The notes beneath the pieces were generated by a model. The model had not been told where the DNA came from and searched no databases. It was given only the letters and a program-made list of their open reading frames with translations. From Semisulcospira habei (lineage: Eukaryota > Mollusca > Gastropoda > Semisulcospiridae), in NCBI GenBank assembly GCA_036245525.1, contig BTPG01000004.1:159512552-159576551 (forward strand): a stretch of 64,000 nucleotides of DNA, given 5' to 3'. Every line of letters begins with the position of its first letter. Position 1 is the first letter of the stretch. Positions 27,602-39,417 of this stretch are shown here, in pieces. A program made the translations under genes and the position numbers.

Positions 27602-29500
27602 CTACTTCCCGCCTCCGCCCCCGCCGACCGCTTCGGGTTCGCCTGTCGGCGGGAGGCTTGCCCTGCACGGCGACGCTTGGCGTTCCCTTTTTCCGGACGA
27701 CCCTTGGATCCTCTCCATTGTCTCGGACGGTCTTCTTATCTCCTTTCGCTCCCCGCCGCCGCTCCGTCGCTCCCCCCTGTGGACCGAGATCCCGTCAGAT
27801 CCGCCCAAGGCCGATGCCCTTCGCGGAGAGGTCGCCGCTCTCCTCCGGAAAGCTGCTACGGAGGTTGTCGCTCATCACAACTCCCGCCTTCTACAGCCGG
27901 CTCTTCGTAGTCCCCAAGCCCAGAGGCAAGTGGAGGCCGATCATCGATCTCTCTGCCCTGAACCGGTTCATCGCCGCCCCGTCCTTCCGGATGGAGACAG
28001 CCAGGGCCCTTCGGGCCGCCGTTCAGCCCATGGACTTCGCCGTCAGCCATGGACTTCGCCGACGCCTATCTGCACGTCCCTATGCATCCCGCCTCCCGCC
28101 GGTACCTTCGCTTCGCCATCGACGGGACCGTTTACCAGTTTCGGGCCCTCCCCTTCGGTCTCAACCTCAGCCCCTGGGTATTTACGCGGATCATGGACGC
28201 CATGATGGCCAGAGCCCGACGATCTTCCTCCAGCCCGATCTCCAACTACTTAGACGACCTTCTGCGGAATCAGTTGGTGGCGTCTCTTCTCGAGGACAGG
28301 GATGCGCTTCTCCTCCTGTTATCTCGCCTGGGCTTCCTGGTCAACGCCGACAAGTCCGACCTCTCGCCCTCCCGCCACTTTGTTCACCTGGGAATGGAGT
28401 TTGTGACCGACCGCAACCTGGTGCGTCTGCCCGAGCCTCGGATCCAGAAACTCGCCGATCTAGCCTGTTTGGTAGCTCAGGAAGCGGCTGTCCCCGCCAG
28501 AGTGTGGCTCCAGCTCCTCGGCCTGATGAGTGCCGCGGCAGATCTCCTTCCCCTCGGTCGTCTGTACTCCCGTCCTCTCCAACTGCATCTTCTCCTCCAC
28601 TGGAGACCTTCCTCCGGCGATCTTTCTACCCTGGTGCCGATCTCTCCTATGCTGCGGCCCCATCTGCTTCGCTGGACGGACGTTTCTTGGCTCGGCTCCG
28701 GGATCCCCCTAACCTCGCCACTGCCCGTCTCTCTCTCTGCGTCGACGCCAGTCTCGCCGGTTGGGGCGCTCACCTTCCGAGTTTTCGCTCAACGGCCGGC
28801 CGCTGGACCGCGAACCTGGCTTTGCGGCACATCAACTGGCTAGAATTGAATGCAGTTTGGCAGGCCCTCCGCGCTTGGGAATCCGATCTTCGGGCACAGG
28901 ACCTCCTCGTCCTCTCCGACAACTCCACAGTCGTTGCATACATACAGAAGCAGGGAGGAACCCGCTCCCCCGACCTCTGCATCCTCCTCTACCGACTCCT
29001 TCGCTGGTGCGAGGACCGCGGCATTTCCCTCCGAGCCCGTCACATTCCAGGTCACCTGAATGTCCTGGCAGACTCCCTCTCGCGGCGGGGTCAGCTTCTT
29101 CACACGGAATGGACCCTGCGCCGGGACATCTTTCGCCTGATCTGCGATCGTTGGGAGACTCCCCTTATCGATCTCTTTGCCACGAGGTGGAACCACCAGC
29201 TTCCCCTCTTCGTCTCCCCGATTCCCGACCCTTTGGCCTGGGCAGTCGATGCGCTTTCGATTCCTTGGGACGGACTGGTCGCTTACGCCTACCCTCCGAT
29301 GGTCCTGGTCCCCAAAGTCCTGCTCAAGCTCCGGGGATGCAACGCAGTCCTTCTCCTGGTGGCCCCGTTCTCCTGGACCAGATCGTGGACTACCGACCTT
29401 CTCAGTCTCGCCACGGACCCGCCCCTTCCACTTCCCACCCCTCGCACGATGCTCAAGCAGCCCCGCCAGCCGCTCTTCCACCCCTGCCCCGAGCGTCTTC
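27600..29500 (+). pseudogene. DIRS reverse transcriptase / RNase H, frameshifted
   Basis: Reverse transcriptase motifs are spread over three frames. LHGDAWRSLFPDDPW opens the domain, then VVPKPRGKWRPIIDLSALN (about 27905-27965), DFADAYLHVP (about 28050), RALPFGLNLSPWVF and the catalytic YLDD at about 28245. RNase H follows with CVDASLAGWGAHL, the ELNAVWQAL and LSDNSTVV segments and HIPGHLNVLADSLSR. Frame changes lie near 27880, at a roughly 20-bp local duplication of CATGGACTTCGCCG (28028-28060), and in a CTCTCTCTCT run near 28730. The enzyme cannot be made from this copy in one piece. Confidence 0.88.
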
Positions 29501-30584
29501 TCCTACACGCCTGGCGATTGTGCGGCACGCCCTCTCCGCTAGGGGCTTCTCGAGTGCGGCAGTGGACGCTATCGCTTCAGCCCGCAGACCTTCCACCAGA
29601 CGGGTCTACGAGATAAAGTGGCGGGTGCTACATACCTGGTGCTCTGACCGTCGCCTCTCCCCCGTCGACCTGACGACTCCTCAGCTCGCGGACTTCTTTC
29701 TCTGGCTCTTCCAAGACCAAGGTTTGGCTCCCATCACGATCCGTGGCTATCTCTCCATGATTGCCGACACCTACCGTCACCTCGGCCGTCCCGACCCTGG
29801 CGCCTGCAAGGACCTGGCCGACCTTATGGCGCATTTCGGCTTGCAGCGTCCGGTTTCCCGCTCCCTCGTTCCACGCTGGGACCTCCCCTAGGTCCTCACC
29901 TGGCTGAATTCGGACCGTTTCGAACCGCTCCATCTGGCCAGCTTCGCGGACGTGACTCGGAAGACCTGCTTCCTGGTGGCCCTCGCCACGGCAGCCCGCG
30001 TCAGTGAGCTTCACGCGCTCTCTTCTCGACCTTCCTGCCTGCAGTTCCGGGTGGATGGCTCCGTTCAACTACTCCCGGATCTTTCCTTTCTCGCTAAGAC
30101 TAGATCTCCCTTGACGGTGCCTCAGGTCATCTCTATTCGGCCGCTTAAAGGGCCCGACCTTCCGCGGGAGACTCGGCAGCAAGATCTGGTGCGTGCACTC
30201 CGTATCTACCTGCGTCGCTCCAAGTCCGTGCGGAGGGGACGGACTCGTCTCTTTTTGCCGCTGACCATCGGCAGAACCGACATCTCAGCCCAAACGATCT
30301 CCTCCTGGCTCCGCTGGGTAATACGGTCCGCCTATCGTGACCTATCCCCACAGGGAGCTGGGGCACTCAGGATCCGCGCCCATGAAGTTCGCGCTATGGC
30401 CGCAAGTCTCGCCTTTGACCGCAACTGCGTGGTTAAGGACATTGTGGCTGCAGTGGGGTGGCGGGCCGAATCCACCTTCGCCCGCTTCTACCTCCGCGAC
30501 CTAACAGTCCAGCGCGACAACCTCAACCTGGTGGGCGACATCTCCGCGGCACAACACTCCCTCCAGGCGCCCCTGGCGCCTTAG
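29490..30584 (+). pseudogene. DIRS tyrosine recombinase with one stop codon
   Basis: Encodes the integrase of the element. An N-terminal helical domain (RRVYEIKWRVLHTWC, about 29590) precedes the catalytic domain with the arginine in TAARVSEL (about 29990). The HEVR box (RAHEVRAMAAS, about 30385) and the tyrosine nucleophile in FARFYLRDL (about 30480) follow, so the R, HxxR and Y set is complete. A TAG at 29889-29891 interrupts the frame between the two domains, and the same frame continues beyond it to 30584. Confidence 0.9.
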
Positions 30585-30695
30585 GTATGCACTTCGCTAA
30601 AATTGTCGGGAGTGTGTGATCAGGAGTGACGGGCCGTCTTCGTCCCTGGAGAGGTTTCTAAAGGGATTGTGCGGCACCCTCCTTTTTGTCATTCT

Positions 30696-30795
30696 TCCTG
30701 ACAGTCATGTCATCGGTAATGTTTTTGAGGAAACAAATTAATTTTTCTCTAAAATGTATTTTTTCGAAAAATACTTACCGATGACATGACTCTGA
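30696..30795 (+). repeat. Internal complementary region of the DIRS element
   Basis: The first half (TTCCTGACAGTCATGTCATC... to GAGGAAACA) is the reverse complement of the left edge 24747-24787. The second half (AATTAATTTTTCTC... to GATGACATGAC) is the reverse complement of the right edge up to 31042. Such a head-to-head copy of both outer ends is the template for forming the circular DIRS intermediate, and it defines the element boundaries to the base. Confidence 0.9.
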
Positions 30796-30834
30796 GGTCC
30801 CTCCCTCCTCCCCGCTTGCCGCTGGTATCTCCGT

Positions 30835-31000
30835 AGACAACTGGCTAAAGAATGCACCACGTGGCACGTGACTGGATGGGCAGGGAAGGCTACTCTCGTC
30901 CCTTTTAGGGATCCCCGAGAGCCTCCTGGGGGGGACCCTTTGGGTCTTAGGCTAAAATTGGTAAGCAGGTAGACTATTTCCTGACAGTCATGTCATCGGT
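30835..31000 (-). repeat. Right inverted terminal repeat of the DIRS element
   Basis: Reverse complement of 24764-24929, ending GTCATGTCATCGGT before the outer edge. Confidence 0.92.
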
Positions 31001-31042
31001 AAGTATTTTTCGAAAAAATACATTTTAGAGAAAAATTAATTT

Positions 31043-31893
31043 TTCGGGACCAGAATGATAACAGATTTTTTGAAGCATAGTGGAACTTTTCAGATTCTGA
31101 GGGACCAGTTAAAGATGTCTGTGAAAACATTTGAGAGCTGGCTAGCACAGTGACGGAGCAGGCTGGGCAAAATTTCATCCCGGCCTGCAGCTTTGCGGAC
31201 ATTCAACCTCTCAAGCATTTGCTTGACATCGTGTTCATAGACAACAAAAGGCTGAGTGTCCTCGTCACTGAGTGTATGCAGCACAGGGGGGTGGTCATTT
31301 TGCTTGTCAAATCTGCTGTAAAACACATTCAGTTTGTCTGGTAGTGTGGGGTCTTGTGTTTCTGCTGGTTTAGATGCTTGCTTGTAGTTGGTAATTTTCT
31401 GTAAGCCTTGCCATAAGTCACGTGAGTTGTTTGTGGACAGATTATTTTCAAGCTTACTACAGTAGCTCAGCTTAGCAGCTTTAATGCTTCACTGTAAATC
31501 ATATTTTGCCTTTTTGTATTGTTGTTTGTCACCTGATAAAAATGCATCGTCTTTAGCCTTCACTTTTTGTTTGATGGCACCATGAAACCAGGGCTTGTCA
31601 TTCGGGTATTGCACGATAGTTTTGGTTGGAATACACTTGTTCTCACAAAATTTGATATAATCTGTCACAGTCTCTGTGTATAAGTCTATGTCCGAAGCTG
31701 CATCTCTGAACACGCCCCAGTCCGTAACCTCAAAACAGCCGCGAAGTGTCTCCACCGCAGCATCCGTCCATTTGCGCACCGTGCGCTTGACGGACTTTTC
31801 ACGCTTGATTTGTTGCTTGTAGGATGGGATTAGGTAGATCATGTTATGATCAGAGTTGCCAAGAGGTGTTCGTGCGACTGAATGGAAAGCGTT
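31043..31893 (-). pseudogene. Rex/CR1-like LINE, 5' part before the DIRS insertion
   Basis: Read downward from 31893. The last few residues of the endonuclease domain end in a GNSDHN motif. A linker with PWFHGAIKQKVKAKDD (about 31550) follows, then FYSRFDKQN and the first reverse transcriptase blocks GRDEILPSLLRHCA and FNWSLRI (about 31100-31200). The frame breaks at VPK, exactly where the DIRS element begins, and resumes at 24746. The endonuclease is otherwise missing, so the copy is 5' truncated near 31893. Confidence 0.85.
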
Positions 31894-32645
31894 GAGCTGC
31901 TATTTTGTGTATGATGAATAATTTTGTCATACATTTACATGTGTTGGCTGGATGGATGAATTGAGACGAGGAGAAAGAACAGGTAATCAGTGACAATTTC
32001 TTATTAATCTCTTTGTGCATACAACGCCAGGTACTGTTTATAGTTTCTAATGGGTGTATGCATAAGGTGGTTAGCGTGGCCTGTGTATAATCACTATTTG
32101 GTTTTCTTGATAATACCTGCTGCAAGTTGAACTTGTATTTATAAACTGATCTTTTTGTGAAATTGTTCAAAACAACTGATATTTGCTGTAAATTATTTCT
32201 TATTTAGTCCTGTGTTTTGTTTGTTTGTGTGTTCGTTTGTGTGCATGTGTGTTTGTTTGCATGCACATGTGTGTGTGTGTGTGCGTGTGTGTATGTACTA
32301 GACATCAACTCACATTCACGGCAACAATGAAATGCCTGATTTGTTTATTTTTCTATTACACTTTCCGTGCTAATTACCACTTTTCCGAAAAATCTTTCGA
32401 TTAGGAATAGAAAAAAAAAATCTTAGAAGCAGAGCTCATGTTATTTTAAAACAGTTTTCCGCAATGCACAAACAAAAAGCACCTGTTACCCTTCAAAAAG
32501 CCTCGCGTCAGAGCTCGAGCCCATTACCAGATAGTGATAGACGTATGGCCACAACACGATTACACCATGGGACGCAACTGCTACACTGACCTCGCTTTTT
32601 TCAGTAAGCCTTCCCACACTAAAATGCCCGTAACAAAAATATGAT
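31894..32645. other. No gene recognised; GT-rich tract
   Basis: AT-rich sequence with a TTTG/TG microsatellite (32215-32296). No protein similarity seen. Confidence 0.5.
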
Positions 32646-33067
32646 AATTTCAGGCCCGGATCTGGGGGGGGGTCATGCCCCCCCTCCCCCCCCCCGCCCC
32701 CTTTTCCCATAAACAAAAATGCTGTAGTATTATATAGTAAGGTCTTATGACTTAAAAACTCTATAAGCGCGTACGACTTTTTTCCCCCTGATGATCAATA
32801 TGGTAAAAGGGAAACAACTGCTGTTATACGATTTAGAAACAATTCGTCTATCAGCAGTTACTTCCCTTTATTGGAAAGTTAAAGCTGGTTGCTTTTGTTT
32901 TCGAATTTACTGTGGGTGTAAATGTCATTCAAATGTATACAAGTCAATCAAAGTGTATGGCAGTAATCATGCATCGCAAAACAACAACAAAAAAAAGCCT
33001 ACCCCACCCCCACCCCCTATATTTGGGCCATGTGATCGGAAACATACATTTATTTAAAAGAAAAGAA

Positions 33068-33190
33068 AAGGGGAGACTGTCAGTGCTAATATTTTAGGAA
33101 GGTTACAAAGCAAAGTAGGTTATAGCACTGTCAGGGGAGAGAAATGTGCATGATCGACCAGTGATCATAGATCTACTGTGGCCAAAGCAA

Positions 33191-33225
<35 letters not shown>

Positions 33226-34008
33226 AGATAGGAAAGAGAGGAGGCGCTAAGAAAGTGACTGAAAGCAATGCATATGGAAGCCCCCCCCCCCCCCCAAAGG
33301 GGGGCGTATCACATATCCACTGTTCCAGCCACTCGGTGCATGGAAATTTAAATCTAGGTCCCCTAGATTGTTTTTTTTTTTTTTTTTGATGCTTTGGCCA
33401 TAGTAGATCTATGATCACTGGTCGATCATGCACATTTCTCTCCCCTGACAGTGCTATAACCTACTTTACTTTGTAACCTTCCTAAAATATTAGCAATGGC
33501 AGTCTCCCCTTTTCTTTTCATTTATTACTACAATATCGACTGCAACCCCTTCCCCCCTTTTGGTAGGTTCTCTTTTAGGGTGCATGGAAATTTAACTCTA
33601 GGTGGTGGCATGGAATGTATGCCCCTGCAGACACCACAGTAAAATGTGGTGGTCATTGCAGGTAGGCAGAGTTTTCTGCCTCCTCCAGTATTGCCGATGG
33701 TGTGCTGAAGAGGTCGCCAAGACCGAAACAGCTGTCCACACCGGCTAAATATCTGGACCCCTTTTTGGGGACCCAGATTTAAATTTCCATGCACTGAGTG
33801 GCTGGAACAGTGGATATGTGATGCGCCCCCCGTGGGGTGGGGGTGGGGGGTGGGCTTCCAAATGCATTGCTTTCAGTCACTTTCTTAGCGCCCCCTCTCT
33901 TTCCTATCTCTTTTTTTTTGTGTGTGTGTGTGTTGTGCTTTGACCACAGTAGATCTATGATCACTGGTCAATCATGCACATTTCTCTCCCCTGACAGTGC
34001 TATAACAT
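33068..34008. repeat. Foldback repeat cluster, three copies
   Basis: A block with AGTGATCATAGATCTACTGT, GAGAGAAATGTGCATGATCG and CAGTGGATATGTGATGCG-like words occurs forward at about 33068-33345. It occurs reversed at 33390-33510 and reversed again at about 33770-34008. Long A or T runs and G or C runs separate the arms. The copies differ by several percent. Confidence 0.75.
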
Positions 34009-34137
34009 ACATTTATTTATTGTTTGTTTGTTGCCTAAGGCAACGTTTGGAAAAAAAACGTTTCCAAGGCAACTTGAGTTTTTACATCAGGTACACTGTG
34101 TACCAGGCAACGTTTTGAATTTTATTGCGGCCGTATC

Positions 34138-37100
34138 ATGCCAAACAAAAAAAAAGCACTCACAAGCAGTGATGCTGCTGGTACGAAAAAGTTGCACTTG
34201 TTTTGGTCTTCCGGAGTCGGCGACTGTGTTGATGCAAGCGCGACTGTCGTGCAAGGTGAGCAGACTGAGAGCGGAGATCTAAAAAGCAACACACACGCCG
34301 CTGACGAGTCTGGAGATTTTCAAGGTAGAGATGATTTTTTTTAAATTTATTTATTAAAACAAAAACAATGGAGTTACTGTTAGATCGTAGCAGAAACAAA
34401 GGGGGAAGGGTTGGGAGTTGCGGTTTATGTTGTGACTGAGTCTGTCACTTTTTGTTTGCTTATGCAGGTGATGAGATGAACACAGGTGACAGGCTGTAGT
34501 TCAGGACCTCTAGTGGAGGCAAGCATTACTTCACAGCTGACCACACGCACTGACAAACAAACAGGCAGGTATTATCATTTTTTTTAAATCAACATATCTC
34601 TCTGCTAATGTCAGTTTGATCTTGACTAACATGCAATTAAAAAAATATATGATAGTGACTAAAGATTACTGTATAAGATATTCAAATTAATATGTGTTAT
34701 TTGTGATGGTAATTTATTTTTTGTAAAGATGGATAAAAAGTACACAGTAATTTTATATGAAACATGAAATAGACTTTATTTTTCAGGGTAGGTGTTGATT
34801 GCAGACATTTGTCTTTTACTCTAGTTGATTTCTAATATTTTGTGTATCTTTATTTCAGACCTGGCTTTAAGATTTCTTCATAGCACATCGCCAGACCTTG
34901 GAAAGTTTATTGGGATGACGTCATCTTTGCATAAAGACGCTATCGTTCACCTCCTAACTCAACACTGGAAGCCCCCAAAACACTTTCAGTTCAGTGCTGT
35001 GCACATTACTCGTCGCAGTCGCCGGTGCCAAGGTCAGTAGCTTGAAATATATCCATGGTTGGCATAATTATTCTCCTGCAGATAACGGACTACTGTGCAA
35101 GCACTGCATGTTCTTTGCTGTCGGTTAAAATCTTGGAAGCTTTGTGACCAGACCTATGAACAACTGGAAGAAGGGAGCAGAAAAAAATAAAAGAACACTC
35201 TGCTCTCCAGTATCACCAACAAGCCATGATAGCAAGTCATGACTTTCTGACCACTATGAAGCAGCCTGCAAAAAGAATTGACAGCCTGATGAACGATAAG
35301 GCGGCAGCACAGATAGAATTAAACTGTCAAGTTCTTACTAGTATCATTGAAACTGTAATATTTTGTGGAAGGCAGGGACTACGCCTGAGGGGTTCTCATG
35401 ATAACAGGATTCTTCAAGATGACAACCAAAGCAACTTCAATGCTTTGCTCCAGTTTCGCATTAATTCTGGGGATGAAAATTTGAAACGTCATCTCATATC
35501 AAACCACTAACTGTCAAGCTGCAAAAGAAAACGCGTGACATCTCATCAGCATACAGAGAAATTGCAGAGGTAAAGTCTTGCATACGAAGGCATCAGAGAC
35601 ACTGTTGATGCAACATTTGCACAGTGGTTTGAAGATGCCAGAAAAATGTCCCTGGCATCTTCTGGACTTGACATCGACTTTCCAAGGTTGTGTCAAAACA
35701 GACACAGAGAGACAATCCGCCTGCATGCAATGCAGAACAGTATTACAGACGTGCCGTGGTCATTCCTTTTCTAGAGCTTCTTGTGGCATAACTCAATTCC
35801 CGCTTTAAGAATGGAACCATAGATGCTGAGGGACTGGTTCTGATTCCTACGATTGTTAAGTCCTCCTGCAAAGCAGGATTTAACGAAGTCGCTGGCGATG
35901 CCGCTGGCACTCTGGTCAAATTATGGCAGGACGACCTTCCCAACCATTACGAGATAGAAGCCGAGTATAACCACTGGGCACATAAGTGGCTTAACATTGA
36001 GGATGAAGAAAATGTCCCATCAGGGCTTGAAATTAGCGGGGGCCCGGGGCCAAAAACCCGCAAAGTTGATTTCGGGCTCGGAAAGTTGAAAAACGAAGGG
36101 CCCGCTTGGCCCGCAAAATAATTCGTCTGCTACAGCTAGCTCTACTCGGCAGTTTCGTATTTGGGCCAAGGGAAGCAACCCACACCGGTGCCCTCACTCA
36201 CAGTAATAGTATTGTGTTTTTTTTTGTGTTTTTTTTTGTTATTGTATTTTTAGTTTATTTCTGTTAACTCAAGTGCACATAAGTGTAATATGAATAGATG
36301 ATTAAAAAAAAAAAAAAAGGCAAAATCTGTTTGTTTCACTTTAGTTTATCAGGAAGAGTACTGTTAAGTTTAGTTCCCTTTCATGGTTTTGTTTTGAACT
36401 TTTGTGCATTGAGGTCAGATTTTTTGTTAGGTTACTCATATTAAAAATTTAATGATGTGTATTGTGCAATACTCAGTCACAAAACTGAAAAGTATTATAC
36501 AAGAGGCTCACTTGATTTTTTTCTATTTTGTTTAATGGCCATTTCAGGCTCACTAGTCACTGGAATATGTGTGTCACTGAATGTGTGTGTGTGTGTTTTT
36601 TCCCCTTTTTTGTTGGTAATGTTTGAAAGTGAAAGAAAAGGCAAATAAAAATGACATCACTCAGCAAAATTGGAAATTCAATTGTTTTTATTTTAGATTA
36701 TCAGACAAATTGTACTTTCTACTTATTATATTGTCAATACTTGAATTCTTTTGTTTTTTGTTTGCATTATTTTTCAAAGTTGGGCCCCGAAAGTTGCTTG
36801 TGGGCCCTCAAATTTTTCAATCAAGGGGCCCGGTGGCCCCCAAAGAAAAAAGTTAATTTCTAGCCCTGCCCATCAACAGCACAGGTTGCCCTCCTTGCCT
36901 GTGACAAGGATATCTTCCCCAACATCCATCAGTATTCTTCGTCTGCTCTGCACCCTTCCTCTGACTACAGCAGACTGAGAGTGCGAGCGTACCAACAGCA
37001 GACTTAGGATGCTTAAAACATATCTTCGTTCAACCATGGGACAAGAGCGCCTAAATGGCTTAGCGCTGATGAGAATCCACAGGAACGTTTTTGTTGATGT

Positions 37101-37180
37101 CTCAGCCTGTGTGGACCAATTTGCACTGAAAAACAGAACGTTCATGAGGCTCAAAACTCGAGATCTCCTTAATCTGTAAC
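34138..37180 (+). pseudogene. hAT-type transposase relic (DUF4371 and dimerisation domain)
   Basis: Pieces in several frames follow the order of zinc-finger/DUF4371 hAT transposases. These are a basic N-terminus (34138), a LGKFIGMTSSLHKDAI...LLTQHWKPP segment (34885-34985), a CKHCMFF zinc-finger-like remnant (about 35100) and ETVIFCGRQGLRLRGSHD (35347-35400). Near 35750 comes a VIPFLELLVA segment. The C-terminal dimerisation domain follows with ILRLLCTLPLT (36930) and RLNGLALMRIHRN (about 37050). Many stops and frameshifts, and a MITE at 36021-36868, show that it is dead. Confidence 0.75.
36021..36868. mobile_element. Nested 848-bp MITE in the transposase relic
   Basis: Begins CAGGGCTTGAAATTA and ends TTAATTTCTAGCCCTG (reverse complement CAGGGCTAGAAATTAA). 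CCCAT flanks both sides (36016-36020 and 36869-36873). Subterminal GC-rich GGGGCCCGG and CCCGGTGGCCCC blocks stand near each end. Removing it would rejoin the transposase relic. The termini resemble those of its hAT-like host, so it may be a non-autonomous relative. Confidence 0.85.
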
Positions 37181-37758
37181 TGCAGTGAATCTCACCCTGC
37201 AATGAGTATACGGCACAAGAGCAAGAAGTGCCACTGCAAGCTGGTTTGTTTAAGTCGATTAACCTGCCATCGGTCGGACATATTTCACACCATTACATAC
37301 ACATCGCGTGTATAGGCTTCTGCCATTTGTACAACATACAACTTTGATACACTGAAGGATGATCTGTGCTCACCTTGGTGAAAAACAAAATAAAGCCATA
37401 CTCAAAACCGTTAACACTCTGCTTCAGGTGGTTAATTTCCCCCCCCCCAAAAAAAAAAAAAATTGCCCCCCCCCCCCACCCCCCAAACACTTGTAAGTGA
37501 TCCGGCCCTGAATTTAGAGACTATAATCGACAGAAGAATCGAAGCGAGCGAAGGCAAGTGGTAAGATGGTGTCACGGTCACGCGTGGCGCCTGGAGTACG
37601 ATATCTCGACAGTACCATAATAGCAGTATAACCATGATCATCCATCCATCGACTCACAGCAGCCGGAGAGAGAGGACACTGCGCCTCTCACGCTACAATC
37701 AAGCCAAGCTGCAAGTCACAGCGCGCCGTGGACGGTTCACCGCACAGCGCACCACGCC

Positions 37759-39251
37759 ATGCCTTCGAACAAGCAGAACGCCGCCCTCTTAAGGGCGAAC
37801 AGACGACGCACCAACCAGCAACAGGCCGAAGAGTATTTGGCCCTCCACCCTGAACTACAACAGCAGCCTACGCCTCGCACCAGAAACCAAGCAAGACGGC
37901 AACACCAACCCATGTCGCCACCGATACGCCACCTAACGACACAGCCTGAAACTCCCCAGGCGCCACCGAAAAACTACGTAGAGGAAGCGATGCGGCGGAA
38001 TCCACCGCCAATGCCACCACCAGGGATGTTCCCTGAGATGGAGGCATTCATAATAAAGAGCGGATGGTACACCGGCCCATCAACGAACCATTCAACCACC
38101 GCGCAACCTCCACCGCCACCGGTGGAAGAAGAAGAAGAAATTATCGACATCGAAGGAGAAGAAAAACAGGACGACGAGTCGGAGCGGTCTTCGGAGCCGG
38201 ACGCCCCGTCCTCCCCACCACCGGTCGACATTCCCGAATTACTCACTCGGGACCGGCCGGCATCGCTTGAGGAGGAGGGTTTCCGGCTCCGGGAAATTTC
38301 ATTCGACGACCTAGTTCTACTGCTACAAGACGCCACACCAGCCCTACTGTCCGCCAAGGGTGACTGCTATCAACGATCTCTAGTCACCGCCAGGTGGCTA
38401 GTCCACTCTGGAGCGATTAGAGACCTCCAAGCCCCCGCGACTAAAGACACAGCCGCCCAAGCGACAAGACAAACAACCAACGGGGAAAGCCAGACGGCAA
38501 CTGCCGCCCCCAGCACAGCCACGAAAGAAACGAGTACCGCCCCAGTCACCACGGAACACAGAGGCTGCGGAACGGACGCTCCACCACCTCAGACCCCAGC
38601 CTGCGAAAACAAGGGAACAGCACCAGACCCAACACAGCAAGAGGCCAACACCACCGCACAACCACCACCAATCAACAAGCCAACCACCGGCCCACGGAAG
38701 CGCCAGAGACCACCAAAGCGCTTCCGTGACACGAAACGTCAGCCACTACTCCCCACGCCGCCACCTCACCTCCGGCTGCCACCTCAGCACCGCCACCCAC
38801 CACGCCCGTTCCAGCGCCCGACCCCCAGGCCGAGGCTCCACTGGCCACCACCACTACCACCCCAACTCCCCAGGCCACCCCTCAGCCAGCAACGGTTCTT
38901 CCGGCCGCCACCACCCCCGCCACCACTCATTCAACAACTGCTAGAGTGGTTAGCGTACCAACACCCCCCAGCCTGGCACTAAGCAACGGACCCCCGGCCA
39001 CACCACCCCCCTCCTCCACCACCAACCACCCGGCCCCGGCACTACCACCAGCCGGCTGCGCGACGGAGCGGCAGACAGACAGCGAGACAGCCCGCCCTCC
39101 CCCCCCCCCCTCAACTCCCCTGGCCCACCCCCCACCGGACGAAATCAACGGAAGTTGGAAGTCCCTGTCCCTGTTCAAGTTCATCATCATCAGCAGTATA
39201 ACAGTGAACTCGACCAAAAACCTACTCGTACAGGAAACTCACCCCGTTTAA
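37759..39251 (+). pseudogene. Proline/threonine-rich ORF of unknown origin, probable frameshift
   Basis: An open frame runs from 37759 to 38982 (407 codons). It has a basic Gln-rich start (KQNAALLRANRRRTNQQQ), an acidic middle (VEEEEEIIDIEGEEKQDDE) and one ordered segment about residues 170-225 (FDDLVLLLQDATPALL). From about 38740 the Pro/Thr-rich character moves to another frame (VLPAATTPATTHSTTARV), which stays open to 39251, so a frameshift is likely near 38730. Composition resembles gag or ORF1 proteins of retroelements, but I find no motif that proves it. It is GC-rich compared with its neighbours. Confidence 0.4.
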
Positions 39252-39417
39252 GGCACGAGCTCAGGGCTTATGGTGATAGAAAACGGCGAAACATTTCGCT
39301 CCGATGTATAGTCTGTGCGCGAAAAGCAAACCTGGTTTGCCGAAAATGTTCGTTTCTACAGCGGCAGTGCATATCAACTTGTTAATATCACATGCGTAAA
39401 AAAAAAAACGATAAACA

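Larger units (their letters stand above)
24747..31042 (+). mobile_element. DIRS-like tyrosine-recombinase retrotransposon, 6.3 kb
   Basis: Inserted into the minus-strand LINE; the two LINE halves join between about 31043 and 24746 with no visible target duplication, as expected for recombinase-mediated insertion. It carries inverted terminal repeats, a gag-like ORF, reverse transcriptase with RNase H, and a tyrosine recombinase. An internal region repeats both outer ends in inverted order. All are diagnostic of the DIRS order. It is GC-rich compared with its surroundings. Several frameshifts and one stop make it defective. Confidence 0.93.
32651..37510 (+). mobile_element. hAT-like DNA transposon with short target duplication
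   Basis: The left end reads CAGGCCCGGATCTGGGG and the right end, reverse-complemented, CAGGGCCGGATCACTT, giving imperfect inverted ends. AATTT flanks both sides (32646-32650 and 37511-37515). Inside lie remnants of a plus-strand hAT-type transposase. The 5-bp duplication is shorter than the usual 8 bp of hAT elements, so the assignment to that superfamily rests on the transposase remnants. The element also carries foldback repeats and a nested MITE. Confidence 0.65.

Noticed and set aside
24893..29616. Many long minus-strand frames in the GC-rich segment
   Set aside because: They are shadows of the DIRS genes; the GC-rich composition lacks stops on both strands.
33837..34118. Short plus-strand frames in the foldback cluster
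   Set aside because: They run through homopolymers and inverted repeats and occur on both arms.
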